A stretch of 64,000 nucleotides of DNA from the NCBI GenBank assembly GCA_021737275.1, contig JAIPEE010000012.1, positions 22,680 to 86,679 on the forward strand. Direction: 5' to 3'. This document shows, in pieces, positions 9,321 through 17,644 of the stretch. The DNA is from Desulfobacterales bacterium. GTDB lineage: Bacteria; Desulfobacterota; Desulfobacteria; Desulfobacterales; JAIPEE01. Numbering within the stretch: the stretch's first letter is position 1; every line of letters begins with the position of its first letter. The notes below the pieces were generated by a model. That model saw nothing but the letters and a program-made list of their open reading frames with translations. It did not search any database and was not told where the DNA came from. Both the position numbers and the translations under genes were made by a program.

Positions 9321-9388
9321 GCAGACAGGAAAAGCTTCATCGCAAAATAGGAAATGCTTCGGCCTGCCGCTTATCTCCAATGTTAGGC
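9321..9388 (+). repeat. Probable decayed attC half with intact R' core GTTAGGC
   Basis: GTTAGGC at 9382-9388 is identical to the R' core of the intact attC at 10347-10353. Just before it is an imperfect hairpin: the arm starting at 9321 (GCAGACAGGAAAAGC) faces the arm ending at 9370 (GCTTCGGCCTGCCGC). No matching RYYYAAC R'' box is found where it should be (about 9290-9310), so the site looks eroded. It could alternatively be a secondary integration point. Confidence 0.4.
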
Positions 9389-9477
9389 ATACAAAAGAAA
9401 GGGGGTACAAGCGAAAAATCCGAAATGTTGACAGTGCAGAAGTTCTATTAACAACCTTACTAAACAGGAGAAAAACC

Positions 9478-9765
9478 ATGAGCATGAAAGAAGCATACGA
9501 ACAGAAACTTCAAGCGCAATTAGACAAGTGGAGTGCGGAGATCGACAAACTCAAGGCAAAAGCCGACAGTGCAGACGCTGATGCACAACTTGAATACTAT
9601 AAGAAGATTGAGGAACTGCGGTCTATGCAGGAAACTGCCACTAATAAGCTTACCGAGCTTAAAGATGCTGGTGACGATGCTTGGGAGGACCTTAAAGCAG
9701 GTATTGATAGCGCGTGGAACTCTCTCGGTAATGCATTGAAGTCTGCTGCTTCGAGATTCAAGTAA
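9478..9765 (+). CDS. Small coiled-coil protein, first cassette gene
   Basis: 95 residues, highly charged and predicted almost wholly helical; no signal peptide or membrane segment. CAGGAG lies just before the ATG. It aligns end to end with the minus-strand gene at 7283-7576. Shared features are MS at the start, an AY..K(L/M)(Q/K)A(Q/K)LD.W.AEI segment, a central heptad region and a closing AW..L+AG(F/I)..A...L. The same AW..LK.G motif recurs in the secreted protein encoded next. The family is known from stress-related contexts but has no assigned biochemical activity. Its position between two GTTAGGC cores marks it as cassette-borne. Confidence 0.85.
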   Translation: MSMKEAYEQKLQAQLDKWSAEIDKLKAKADSADADAQLEYYKKIEELRSMQETATNKLTELKDAGDDAWEDLKAGIDSAWNSLGNALKSAASRFK

Positions 9766-9806
9766 ACATCATACTTGATCGCAACCAACAATTAAGGAGG
9801 TTACAA

Positions 9807-10262
9807 ATGAAATCAAACATCTGCGCATTGATGTTGATCGGCATACTTGGTGTTACTCCGCTCTGCTATGCCCAAACGGAAAACACAAACACTTCAATAG
9901 AAGAGGTTAAGAGAGAAACTCAGGATTTGCTTCAAACTATCGGTTCATATACTGCCGATAAAAGAGATGAAGCAGTTCAAAAAGCAAAACAGGGCCTGGA
10001 TAGGCTGGATAAAAGTATCGATGCGCTGGAGGCGAGGATTGATAAAAACTGGGACAAAATGAACGCGGCCGCGCGTAAAGATGCTCGTGAGAGCCTTAAG
10101 GCGCTTCGCAAGCAACGGAATCAAGTTGCCGAATGGTATGGCAGCATGAAAACCAGCTCAGCCGATGCGTGGGACCACATAAAAAAAGGCTTCTCTGATG
10201 CATATAAGGCTCTTGAAGATGCCTGGGAAAAGTCAGAAAAAGAATTTAGCCCCAAAAAATAA
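9807..10262 (+). CDS. Secreted coiled-coil protein, second cassette gene
   Basis: 151 residues. Residues 1-22 form a signal peptide: short basic start, hydrophobic ALMLIGILGVTPL, then CYAQ as the likely cleavage site. The mature part is charged helix (EEVKRETQDLLQTIGSYTADKRDE, then repeated KSIDALEARIDKN and RESLKALRKQR segments). It ends with SSADAWDHIKKGFSDAYKAL, which echoes the AW..LK.G motif of the preceding cytoplasmic protein. So one cassette appears to encode a cytoplasmic and a periplasmic version of the same helical theme. AAGGAGG precedes the ATG. The stop codon lies 4 bases before the attC. Confidence 0.85.
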   Translation: MKSNICALMLIGILGVTPLCYAQTENTNTSIEEVKRETQDLLQTIGSYTADKRDEAVQKAKQGLDRLDKSIDALEARIDKNWDKMNAAARKDARESLKALRKQRNQVAEWYGSMKTSSADAWDHIKKGFSDAYKALEDAWEKSEKEFSPKK

Positions 10263-10266
10263 ACTG

Positions 10267-10353
10267 GCCTAACAACCGCTTTAACTCGGACTGGGAAAAG
10301 TTGCGCCGTTTCGCTATGCAGCTTTTCCCAGCCGATTATGTGAAGCGTTAGGC
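10267..10353 (+). other. attC recombination site (59-base element), 87 bp
   Basis: R'' is GCCTAAC at 10267-10273 (RYYYAAC) and R' is GTTAGGC at 10347-10353 (GTTRRRY), perfect complements. Between them GCTT (10278-10281) pairs with AAGC (10343-10346), GG (10288-10289) with CC (10332-10333), and CTGGGAAAAG (10291-10300) with CTTTTCCCAG (10322-10331). A10290 is left as a bulged base and 21 bases form the terminal loop. Extrahelical bases, unpaired spacers between boxes and R'/R'' cores are the hallmarks of folded attC sites recognised by IntI. Confidence 0.85.
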
Positions 10354-10678
10354 TCAAAGAAAATAGCAGTTTTTTACAGCTTCAACAAAACGATGAATAT
10401 GAAATAAGTAGAATATTTGCTTGTTAAGAACTTTGATTGGTGCTTTGTATTTTAATGGTGGTACTTGAAAATATAAAAAGGACCGAGAAACGTTTAATGA
10501 TCGCCGTCATTTTTCAGATTTCCCGGTGGGGCAATATACTCATCTCCTTCGGGTTTAACGGTATCAAAAAAAGCATTTGTCGGATGACGGAGAACGTATT
10601 ACAACAATTTAAAAACTGATGCTCATATATTGCGAAAACAACCCGTTATGAGAAGAAAAAATCGTTACAGGCCGGATC
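10354..10678. other. Intergenic region between attC and the histidine kinase gene
   Basis: 325 bases, AT-rich, with no supported gene. A 60-codon plus-strand frame at 10437-10619 has no ribosome binding site and unnatural composition. No second attC is visible, so a following cassette, if there was one, has been lost. Confidence 0.4.
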
Positions 10679-11899
10679 CTAAATGGGAAGGATAGCTTTA
10701 ATCCTGGTTCCCTTGCCAATTTGCGAATCAATATTAAAGGAACCACCGAAGATTTCACAACGTTCACGCATGGCGGTCAGGCCGTATCCGCTCAGGGGGT
10801 CTTTTTCAGAAAGTGCCTCTCTGACGTCAAAGCCCCGGCCATCGTCTTCAATAAACAGAGAGATCGATCGGTTTTCATCGCTATATACCAGCTGCAGACG
10901 GACCGAGACGGCCTCACTGTGCTTTTCGGCATTGCTCAAACCTTCCTGTATAATACGATAAATAATAATTTTCACCACTTCGGGGACATCTTCTTCAGCT
11001 ATTTCCGTATTGTAATCGACACGGATATTCCGATAAAGTCTTTGAAACTGACGGAGATACCACTGGATGGTGGCCATCAGCCCCAGATCGTCCATCGTCG
11101 TCGGACGGAGATTGGCAGAAATTCGTTTGGTTTCTTTAATGGTCGCCAGAAGGTAGGCAATCTCCTGATCCAGAGATTCATCCAGCCGGTCATGATTTTG
11201 TTGCCGCTTCATCTCTTTTCCTTCAAGGCTGAATTTAATGGCCGCTAAACTGACACCGATGCTATCGTGCAGTTCCTTGGAAATTGTACGCCGATCTGCC
11301 TCCAGCACATCCAGCGTCCGCCTGGACATTTTTTTCAGACGTTCCCGGGAAAGGGTCAATGTATCACTCATTCTTTTTCGTTCGGCAACTTCACTTTCCA
11401 GGGCACTAATCGTGGCATTGAGCGCTTTTGTTCTTCTGGAAACTTCTGTTTCAAGCCGGCTCATTACAGATTCCAAATGCTGTTCGCGTTCCACGGTTTG
11501 AGTGGCATCTGATGCGATAATAATGAACATACGCCGGTCGTCTGTAGTCAAGCCCAGTGATGAAATAAAGAGATCCCAGGTCAGCATTTGGCCATTGGGC
11601 GTTTTTAACGAAATATATAATGGTTTCCGTCTTTTTTCCGGTTCGAACAGGCTGTTGAAATGCTTTTCGGTCCCATCGGTGGAAGACATCGAAAAGTGTT
11701 CGGCCCATAAGTCCATGGTCGGAATCTCTTGATGGGCTAACCCGGTTGCGGACTGAAAAGCACGGTTTATCATCAAAATATGTCCATCATCACACACTAT
11801 GAGAATTGGTACTGGTGCACTAAGCAGTGCCTGAAAATAAGGGGTTTCGATGTTGAAACTGAAAACCTCACCATCATCGGGTCTTATTTTCTCTGACAT
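10679..11899 (-). CDS. PAS-containing sensor histidine kinase (NarX/LiaS-type HisKA_3)
   Basis: 406 residues without membrane segments, so a cytoplasmic sensor. A PAS domain covers about 22-140 (APVPILIVCDDGHILMINRA, WDLFISSLGLTTDD). A coiled coil covers 140-200. The dimerisation/phosphoacceptor segment carries H211 in ISKELHDSIG, the form used by the NarL-partner kinases. The HATPase domain has its N box around N323 (NAEKHS) and the G boxes EDDGRGFD and GYGLTAMRERC. AAAGG lies 7 bases before the ATG. It sits 77 bases downstream of the NarL-type regulator on the same strand, its likely partner. The signal is unknown. Confidence 0.9.
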   Translation of the reverse strand: MSEKIRPDDGEVFSFNIETPYFQALLSAPVPILIVCDDGHILMINRAFQSATGLAHQEIPTMDLWAEHFSMSSTDGTEKHFNSLFEPEKRRKPLYISLKTPNGQMLTWDLFISSLGLTTDDRRMFIIIASDATQTVEREQHLESVMSRLETEVSRRTKALNATISALESEVAERKRMSDTLTLSRERLKKMSRRTLDVLEADRRTISKELHDSIGVSLAAIKFSLEGKEMKRQQNHDRLDESLDQEIAYLLATIKETKRISANLRPTTMDDLGLMATIQWYLRQFQRLYRNIRVDYNTEIAEEDVPEVVKIIIYRIIQEGLSNAEKHSEAVSVRLQLVYSDENRSISLFIEDDGRGFDVREALSEKDPLSGYGLTAMRERCEIFGGSFNIDSQIGKGTRIKAILPI

Positions 11900-11976
11900 A
11901 AAATTACCTTTCGAAAAATCATGAAATAAAGGGGAAAAATATCTGTTACCCGTTCCGATACCGGTATTGGTATTTA

Positions 11977-12639
11977 CTATTTCTTCGTTTCAACGAGCCC
12001 GTTTTCAATGGCATAAACTGTCAGTTGAGCAATATTGTGCAGATTGAGTTTGCTGATCAGATTGGACCGGTGCTTTTCGACTGTTTTGACGCTGATGCAT
12101 AGAAAATCAGAGATCTCTTTGTTGGTGTGTCCTTCAGCCAGAAGTTTTAACACCTCGCGCTCCCGCTGTGTGACCGTCTCCCATCGGGAGTTTTGTTTGA
12201 GTTCTTTTCTGCCGGTCAGATATCCATCCATGACCTGATCCGAAACGTCCGGGCTGATATAGGTTTTTCCTTCCAAGACACTGTCCACGGCCAGCATCAA
12301 CTCTTCCCTGCTGGCATCTTTGATACAATATCCGTTGACACCCGCCTGAAAAGCCTCCAATATATACTGATCGGATTCATGAATAGTCAGTGCCAGAACA
12401 CGTGTTTCCGGTAATTCTCTTTTTATCTCTTTCATCACCGAAATGCCGCCCATCTTGGGCATGGACAGATCCAGCAGCACCATGTCCGGTTTTGCTTTTC
12501 GGATACGACGTACCGCTTCCAGACCATCTTCAGCCTCTCCGATAATTTCGATATCCCCACGCTGGTTCAGCATGGATTTCAGGCCTTCCCGAAACAATTG
12601 ATGATCCTCGACAATGAAAATACGATATTTTTTTTCCAA
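11977..12639 (-). CDS. NarL/FixJ-family response regulator
   Basis: 220 residues. The receiver domain (about 4-120) has the acidic pair in VEDHQLF, phosphoacceptor D57 (VLLDLSMPKMGG) and the conserved lysine in GYCIKDAS. The C-terminal LuxR-type helix-turn-helix runs TQREREVLKLLAEG then NKEIS..L.ISVKTVEKHR. The start is TTG at 12639, supported by GGAGGGC about 9 bases upstream. It is transcribed just ahead of the PAS histidine kinase, so phosphotransfer from that kinase is expected. The targets are not visible, though the cassette and stress-like genes lie nearby. Confidence 0.92.
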   Translation of the reverse strand: MEKKYRIFIVEDHQLFREGLKSMLNQRGDIEIIGEAEDGLEAVRRIRKAKPDMVLLDLSMPKMGGISVMKEIKRELPETRVLALTIHESDQYILEAFQAGVNGYCIKDASREELMLAVDSVLEGKTYISPDVSDQVMDGYLTGRKELKQNSRWETVTQREREVLKLLAEGHTNKEISDFLCISVKTVEKHRSNLISKLNLHNIAQLTVYAIENGLVETKK

Positions 12640-12803
12640 TGTACTGGCCCTCCGGTGAATTTATGAATATTTATTGAGTGCCGAAACAACAGATGAAGAT
12701 ATCGGCTTGTCGCAACAGAATTAAATTTAAAAATTTGTTATACGTCAGTGCGCTGTTTTTGACAATATATTCGTCGGATATTTCTGTTATGCAATTCCGA
12801 AGC

Positions 12804-13184
12804 TTATGTTCTGCGGATGGCGGATCGAAAAACATCCATCAGTTGTATGCTGCCGGATTGCTCTTTTGAAAGAAAATAATCCGCCCCCTTTTTGATCGAA
12901 GCCGCTTCGTATTCTGTTGAATCGTGGCTGGTCAATACAACAACACGGCTATTTGGAACCAAATCCTTTATGGATGTAATAAAATCGATGCCGTTACTCC
13001 CGGGCATGGCAATATCAAAAAAAACAACATCCGAAAGATCACTTTTCAAAATATCCTCAGCCTCATCAATATTATGCGCCTCCCTTACATCGACATGCGT
13101 TTCATTCTTCTGGATTGCCTCTTTCAGGATGCGCCGATAGAGTGGTGAGGAGTCTATGATCAAAATTTTTTTACGGTTTAACAT
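12804..13184 (-). CDS. Stand-alone receiver-domain response regulator
   Basis: 126 residues consisting only of a receiver domain. ILIIDSSPLYRRIL supplies one of the usual acidic pair (the second position is S, not D/E), D57 in FFDIAMPGSNG is the phosphoacceptor, and T (VVLTSHD) and K (ADYFLSKEQSG) complete the active site. There is no output domain. CheY- or Spo0F-like signalling through protein contact is the likely mode. It is 164 bases upstream of the NarL-type regulator on the same strand. It may feed the same kinase. Confidence 0.88.
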   Translation of the reverse strand: MLNRKKILIIDSSPLYRRILKEAIQKNETHVDVREAHNIDEAEDILKSDLSDVVFFDIAMPGSNGIDFITSIKDLVPNSRVVVLTSHDSTEYEAASIKKGADYFLSKEQSGSIQLMDVFRSAIRRT

Positions 13185-13514
13185 CTGAACCCCCGTGTAT
13201 TGAGATCATATCAAACGAGATTAAAATATCCTGTTTCCCACTTTCTGACTATGGGTAATAGACTGTACATGTATGCGTACGGCAATGTATAAATCGTTTA
13301 TAAGATCACTCTTGTTAAAATATTCAAAGTCTTGACACACCGATTTTCTCATTATTTTTATTTGATTAAGTTGTGCAAAATTCCAAAGACCGGAAATTCA
13401 ATCGATCCAATTGCGGTAGCTTTTGTTGAAAAAAGTGTGCCAAAAACTTTTCACTCTTTTTTTTAATTAGAAAAAATTCCTGTTCTGTGAAGATTCATCA
13501 CGGATATTTTGTCA

Positions 13515-13730
13515 ATGAAACGATTTGTTGTTGCATTGCCTACGAAATTTGCCAACCTGTGCGGCCATATTATTGCCCCGAGCCAGAGTATAAAAAAACT
13601 ATTTGAAAAATGCGGTACTGAAAAACACGTTGACGGTATAACCACCGGATTTGATTTGGAGCTTTTTTGAAAAAGGTAATGGCTATAATTTTCGAGAAGA
13701 ACACAGGCATTATGGTTAATCTGAAATGCC
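13515..13730 (+). pseudogene. Decayed fragment of a GT4 glycosyltransferase
   Basis: Translating from 13515 gives MKRFVVALPTKFANLC, then IIAPSQSIKKLF and ITTGFDLELF, ending at a TGA at 13668-13670. This aligns with residues 136-186 of the GT4 gene at 1354 (MKRFATFLSTNYANLC, VVAPSQSIRQLI, IPTGVDAAFF). If one T of the six-T run before the stop is removed, the frame continues FEKGNGYNFREEH, matching FANGNGKLFREKQ of the same gene. So this is a piece of a relative with a one-base frameshift and no flanking gene. The surrounding 13185-13514 and 13731-13844 hold nothing else I can support. Confidence 0.75.
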
Positions 13731-13844
13731 CCTTCTGTGCTTCTGAGATCGACTGTAAACGAAACAATGCATATTGAATAGCCGATAATACGAGAATAGC
13801 GATTTTCCCCAGCGTCCGATATTTCCGAATCCATGGTACTATTT

Positions 13845-15964
13845 TCATTTATTTAACATTTTTGCATTAATTGCCACAATAACAGTTGAAAGCGACATTA
13901 CCACGGCACCGGCTGCGGGAGGGAGAAGAAGCTGGTAAAACGGATATAAAATTCCAGCGGCCAGCGGTATGGCAAAGGCATTGTATCCAGTAGCCCACCA
14001 CAGGTTCTGAACCATCTTTGCATAGGTTACGATAGACAACTCAATGACGGTGGCAACATCTCCGGGATCGGAACGAACCAACACCATATCAGCGGCTTCC
14101 ATGGCCACGTCTGTACCAGCCCCAATGCCGATACCAACATCGGCCTGGGCCAGGGCGGGGGCATCGTTTATTCCGTCTCCTACCATAGCGGTTTTCAGTC
14201 CTTTATCCATGATCTTTTTAATTTGCGTCGCTTTTCCGTCCGGCAGAACTTCAGCAAAATAATCATCCAGATTCAGCTTCTTTGCCACTTTTTCTGCCAC
14301 CGCTTTTGAATCGCCGGTGAGCATCATGACCTTCAATCCCATCTCCTTTAATCGGGATACCGCTTTTTCGGCAGACTGGCGAACAATATCTTCCAAGGCC
14401 AATGCGCCTTCAAGAAGGTTGTCCACTAAAAGATAAACAACCGTTTTACCCTCGTCTGCCAGTTGTTTAACCGTGTTATTGTCAATGCTGATATCATTTT
14501 CATCTAAATATCCGGGACTGACGACCTTGATGTTTTTTCCATCAGCAATTGCTTCCGCCCCTTTTCCCGGAATAGCATTAAAATTTTTCGAATCGATAAG
14601 ATCTATGTCGCGATCCATGGCCGCATCCACAATTCCGCGGGCAATGGCATGCTCGGAATGATTTTCCAGCCCGGCAGCCAGCTTAAGAATGTCGTCTTCG
14701 GACCGATCGTTTAAAGAAACAATATTCGACACACCGAAACGCCCTTCCGTTAAGGTGCCGGTTTTATCAAAAACAATCACGTCAAGATCTTTTGCTTTTT
14801 CAAATGCCGTCCGGTTCCTGATCAAAAGACCCTTTTTTGCGGCCATGGCAGTGGATACCGCCACCACCAGGGGTACGGCCAGACCCAGTGCATGAGGACA
14901 GGTGATTACCATCACTGTGACCATCCGTTCCAGCGAAAATACAAACTCTCGGTCGGCCAGCAGCCAGGCAAGCAATGTCACTACCCCTGATGTCAGAGCA
15001 ATGATGGTCAGCCAAAAGGCGGCCCGATCCGCTGTGTTCTGCGCTTTGGAGCCGGATTCCTGAGCCTTTTTAACCATATGGACCACCTGGGAGAGATAGG
15101 TTTCATCACCGGTTTTTTGAATATTTATCTCAATGGCGGAATCTCCGTTGACACTGCCGCCGATCACTTCGTCGCCCTCGCTTTTTTCCACCTGCCTGCT
15201 TTCGCCGGTAACCATGGATTCATCAATGCTTGTGCGTCCATCCACAATGACACCGTCCGTGGGAATTTTTTCCCCGGGTTTGACTGCCACACGGTCGTCA
15301 GGCTTCAGGTCGGAAACCGTCACTTCCTCAGTTTTACCATCTTTAGTGATGCGATGCGCTTTTGACGGAATCAGCTTAACCAGTTCCTCTAAAGCCCCGG
15401 AAGCCCCCATCACGGACCGCATTTCAATCCAGTGGCCGAGAAGCATAATGTCGATCAGGGTGGCCAGCTCCCAGAAAAAAACTTTTCCCGGCAAACCGAA
15501 GACAACTGCACTGCTATAAGTATATGCCACAAGAACTGCCATACCGATCAGGGTCATCATGCCCGGTTCTTTTTTTTTCAGTTCATCAAAAAGCCCTTTT
15601 AAAAAAGGCCAGCCCCCGTAAAAAAAACAATGGTGGCAAAACCGAACTGGATATAGCTGTCGCCGGCAAAATCCCATTTGCTCTTAACATCCATAAATTC
15701 CTGGATGAGAGGCGCCAGCAGGACGACCGGGATGCTAAAAGCAAGAGAAACCCAGAACCGAAGCCTGAAGTCGACTACCATGTGTGCATGGTGGTTCTGA
15801 TGGTCCTCGTGTTCACTATGATCGCCATTATTTTCATGGCTCTTGTGATTTTTGTAATTCCCATGATCCTTATGGTTATTGCTATGTTGATTATTATGCT
15901 TTTCATGGTCACTACGGCCATCTTGCGGAGTGTCATGATTCTGTTGATCTGAAGATTTACTCAT
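13845..15964 (-). pseudogene. copB: CopB-like heavy-metal P1B-type ATPase, broken by a one-base frameshift
   Basis: The first frame (15964 to 15599) gives a histidine-rich metal-binding tail with 14 His in about 62 residues, then membrane helices up to GFATIVFF. The second frame (to 13845) resumes with YGGWPFLKGLF and carries the complete ATPase core: TGES, the CPH metal motif in the sixth helix, DKTGTLTEG, the HP-type nucleotide site and GDGINDAPAL. CPH with a His-rich N-terminus is the CopB class (Cu/Ag export). The frames join perfectly if the eight-base A run at 15620-15627 (T run in the mRNA) had nine. It could be a real mutation, slippage-based switching, or a sequence error. It follows the SufB-like gene by 14 bases. 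Confidence 0.88.
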
Positions 15965-15978
15965 AGTTTTTCAACCTT

Positions 15979-16902
15979 TTAGTTGAGAAATCCCTGTATA
16001 ATCCGATTAACTGCTTCATCATAAGTAAGCCCCAGGCTCATGAGCTTCATAAGCTGATCATTGGCGATTTTTCCGATAGATGCCTCATGTGTTAATTCTG
16101 CGTCCGGGTGTAGGGCCCTTAAGGCCGGAATGGTCTGATTGTTTCCATTATCCATAATAATAGCATCACATTCAATATGTCCATAGCATTTGGCTCGTGC
16201 TGTCAGATTGACATAAAAGTCCTGTTTGGAATCACCTTTCAGAACGGATCGGGAAACAATATTCGACTTACTGCCGTTTCCGGTCAGGGAAATTTCATTT
16301 TTAGATTCCGTCATCTGTGAACCCTCAGTCATAACCCTTTCGGTAATCAGCAGCACACTTCTGGCACCAATTTCAGCCTCGTTGTATCGTTTGGCTTCAT
16401 CCACGCCCCCGAGTTGGGTCAACACCATCTCCGCCTGTGCATTTTCTTCCATAAATATTTTTGTGGTGGGATTTAAAATGCGCCGGCCTGAACCCTCACC
16501 AATGGCAATATGCTTTTCAACATATTTAACCTTTGCACCCGCCTTAATTTGGAACTCGTGAATCCCGGAATGACCCTCGGATTCTTTGCCTCCGCAATGA
16601 ATTCCGCACCCGGCAATAATAGTCACATCCGCTCCTTCTCCAATGATAAATGTATTATAGACAGTGTCATGAAGTCCTGCCTGGGAGAGAATGACCGGAA
16701 TATGAACGGATTCATTCTTCGTGTCCGGTTTGATGTCAATAAAAATGCCGTCTCCTTTTTCATTGGTCTCAATTTTGATATTTGCGGAGACCTCGCGTCC
16801 CAGAAGCTTCCCATTTTTACGGATATTATAAGCTCCTTTGGGAAGACCTTCCAGATCAGCAACTTCTTTTAAAATTTTTTTATCGGTAGCATCTATCATC
16901 AT
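15979..16902 (-). CDS. SufB/SufD-family Fe-S cluster assembly scaffold (minimal SUF type)
   Basis: 307 residues, shorter than classical SufB or SufD (420-490), with the right-handed beta-helix core of the SufBD family. Motifs include the cysteine-rich GCGIHCGGKESEGHSGIHEF and the C-terminal HPDAELTHEASIGKI, whose histidine/glutamate region matches the conserved end of SufB/D. ATGATG at 16902 or 16899 follows GGGAGAAA. The gene overlaps the SufC-like gene by 23 bases. A pair of one ATPase and one short SufB-like protein is the minimal SUF layout found in anaerobes and archaea. Partner SufS/SufU genes are not in the window. Confidence 0.85.
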   Translation of the reverse strand: MMIDATDKKILKEVADLEGLPKGAYNIRKNGKLLGREVSANIKIETNEKGDGIFIDIKPDTKNESVHIPVILSQAGLHDTVYNTFIIGEGADVTIIAGCGIHCGGKESEGHSGIHEFQIKAGAKVKYVEKHIAIGEGSGRRILNPTTKIFMEENAQAEMVLTQLGGVDEAKRYNEAEIGARSVLLITERVMTEGSQMTESKNEISLTGNGSKSNIVSRSVLKGDSKQDFYVNLTARAKCYGHIECDAIIMDNGNNQTIPALRALHPDAELTHEASIGKIANDQLMKLMSLGLTYDEAVNRIIQGFLN

Positions 16903-17644
16903 TTTCTCCCTGGCATGATTTACTGAATGTGCATACGCTTAAATCCTCCAGCATGGGTATGGCTCCTTTCAAATTTCCTGAATAAGCGATCTTTCCATTC
17001 AGGATCAGCAAAAGCGTGTCTGCGGTTTCCAGAAATGCCTTGTTGTGGCTGACCACAATGGTGGTGGTGTTATTTTCTTTCTGCTCTCGCTTCAGCAGAT
17101 CCACCATGGGACCGATGGTCCAGAGGTCGATGCCGGTGTCCGGTTCATCATAAATGGCCACCTTGGGATTTCTGGCAATCACTGTTGCCAATTCAATTTT
17201 TTTTATCTCTCCGCCGGATAATTTGCCGTCCACGGGCTTATCCAGAAAATCCATGGAGCAAACGCCTACCCTCGCAATAATCCGGGCAAGTGTATCTTCG
17301 TCATCAGTCCCCGCAGAAATGGATAAAAGGTCCCGGAAATTGGTCCCCTTGAACCGTGCCGGGTGCTGAAATCCATAGACGACGCCCGCATTGGAGCGCT
17401 CATTTATAGGAAGGGCGCTGATGTCTTTTCCGTTAAACATAATTTTCCCGGAACTTAATTCGTTTATTCCCATAATCAGCTTGGCAAGTGATGTTTTGCC
17501 GGACCCGTTCGGCCCGGTGATAGTGTAAAATCCGCCCGGTTCAAAGGTAAAACTAACGTCATCTACAATCGTCTTTTGTGAAAGAGTTTTGTCTTTGGTT
17601 TTGGAATCCGGCGCTTTGAATGTAACATTTTGTAGTTGCAGCAT
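16880..17644 (-). CDS. SufC-like ABC ATPase for Fe-S cluster assembly
   Basis: 254 residues from ATG 17644; an upstream in-frame ATG at 17668 has no better ribosome binding site. Walker A is GPNGSGKTS, the ABC signature is DGKLSGGEIKKIELA, Walker B is VAIYDEPDTGID and the H-loop is VVSHNKAFL. The SGGE(I/K)K+.E form and the D.GID after Walker B are typical of SufC. It forms a cytosolic ATPase that works with the SufB-like protein encoded immediately downstream and overlapping. Insertion and tail differences from E. coli SufC fit the minimal SUF type. A few residues past the canonical end are cysteine-containing. Confidence 0.88.
   Translation of the reverse strand: MLQLQNVTFKAPDSKTKDKTLSQKTIVDDVSFTFEPGGFYTITGPNGSGKTSLAKLIMGINELSSGKIMFNGKDISALPINERSNAGVVYGFQHPARFKGTNFRDLLSISAGTDDEDTLARIIARVGVCSMDFLDKPVDGKLSGGEIKKIELATVIARNPKVAIYDEPDTGIDLWTIGPMVDLLKREQKENNTTTIVVSHNKAFLETADTLLLILNGKIAYSGNLKGAIPMLEDLSVCTFSKSCQGENDDRCYR

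Larger units (their letters stand above)
9383..10347 (+). mobile_element. Integron-type gene cassette with two coiled-coil genes
   Basis: Integron cassettes run from the base after the G of one GTTRRRY core to the G of the next. Here the cores are at 9382-9388 and 10347-10353 (both GTTAGGC), enclosing 965 bp with two same-strand genes (9478-9765 and 9807-10262) and a full attC right after the second stop. Both genes read in the usual cassette orientation relative to attC. No integron integrase is present in the window, so this would be a cassette lacking its integrase or far from it. The attC itself is strong; the left boundary is less certain. Confidence 0.7.

Noticed and set aside
9428..9456. 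TTGACA as a promoter within the cassette
   Set aside because: No acceptable -10 box at 16-18 bases; cassette genes are usually read from outside.
10437..10619. 60-codon plus-strand frame after the attC as a further cassette gene
   Set aside because: No ribosome binding site, no second attC, and composition typical of non-coding AT-rich DNA.
13463..13848. Two minus-strand frames of 92 and 123 codons overlapping the glycosyltransferase fragment
   Set aside because: No ribosome binding sites, poor amino acid composition, and the plus strand here shows clear similarity to GT4 proteins instead.
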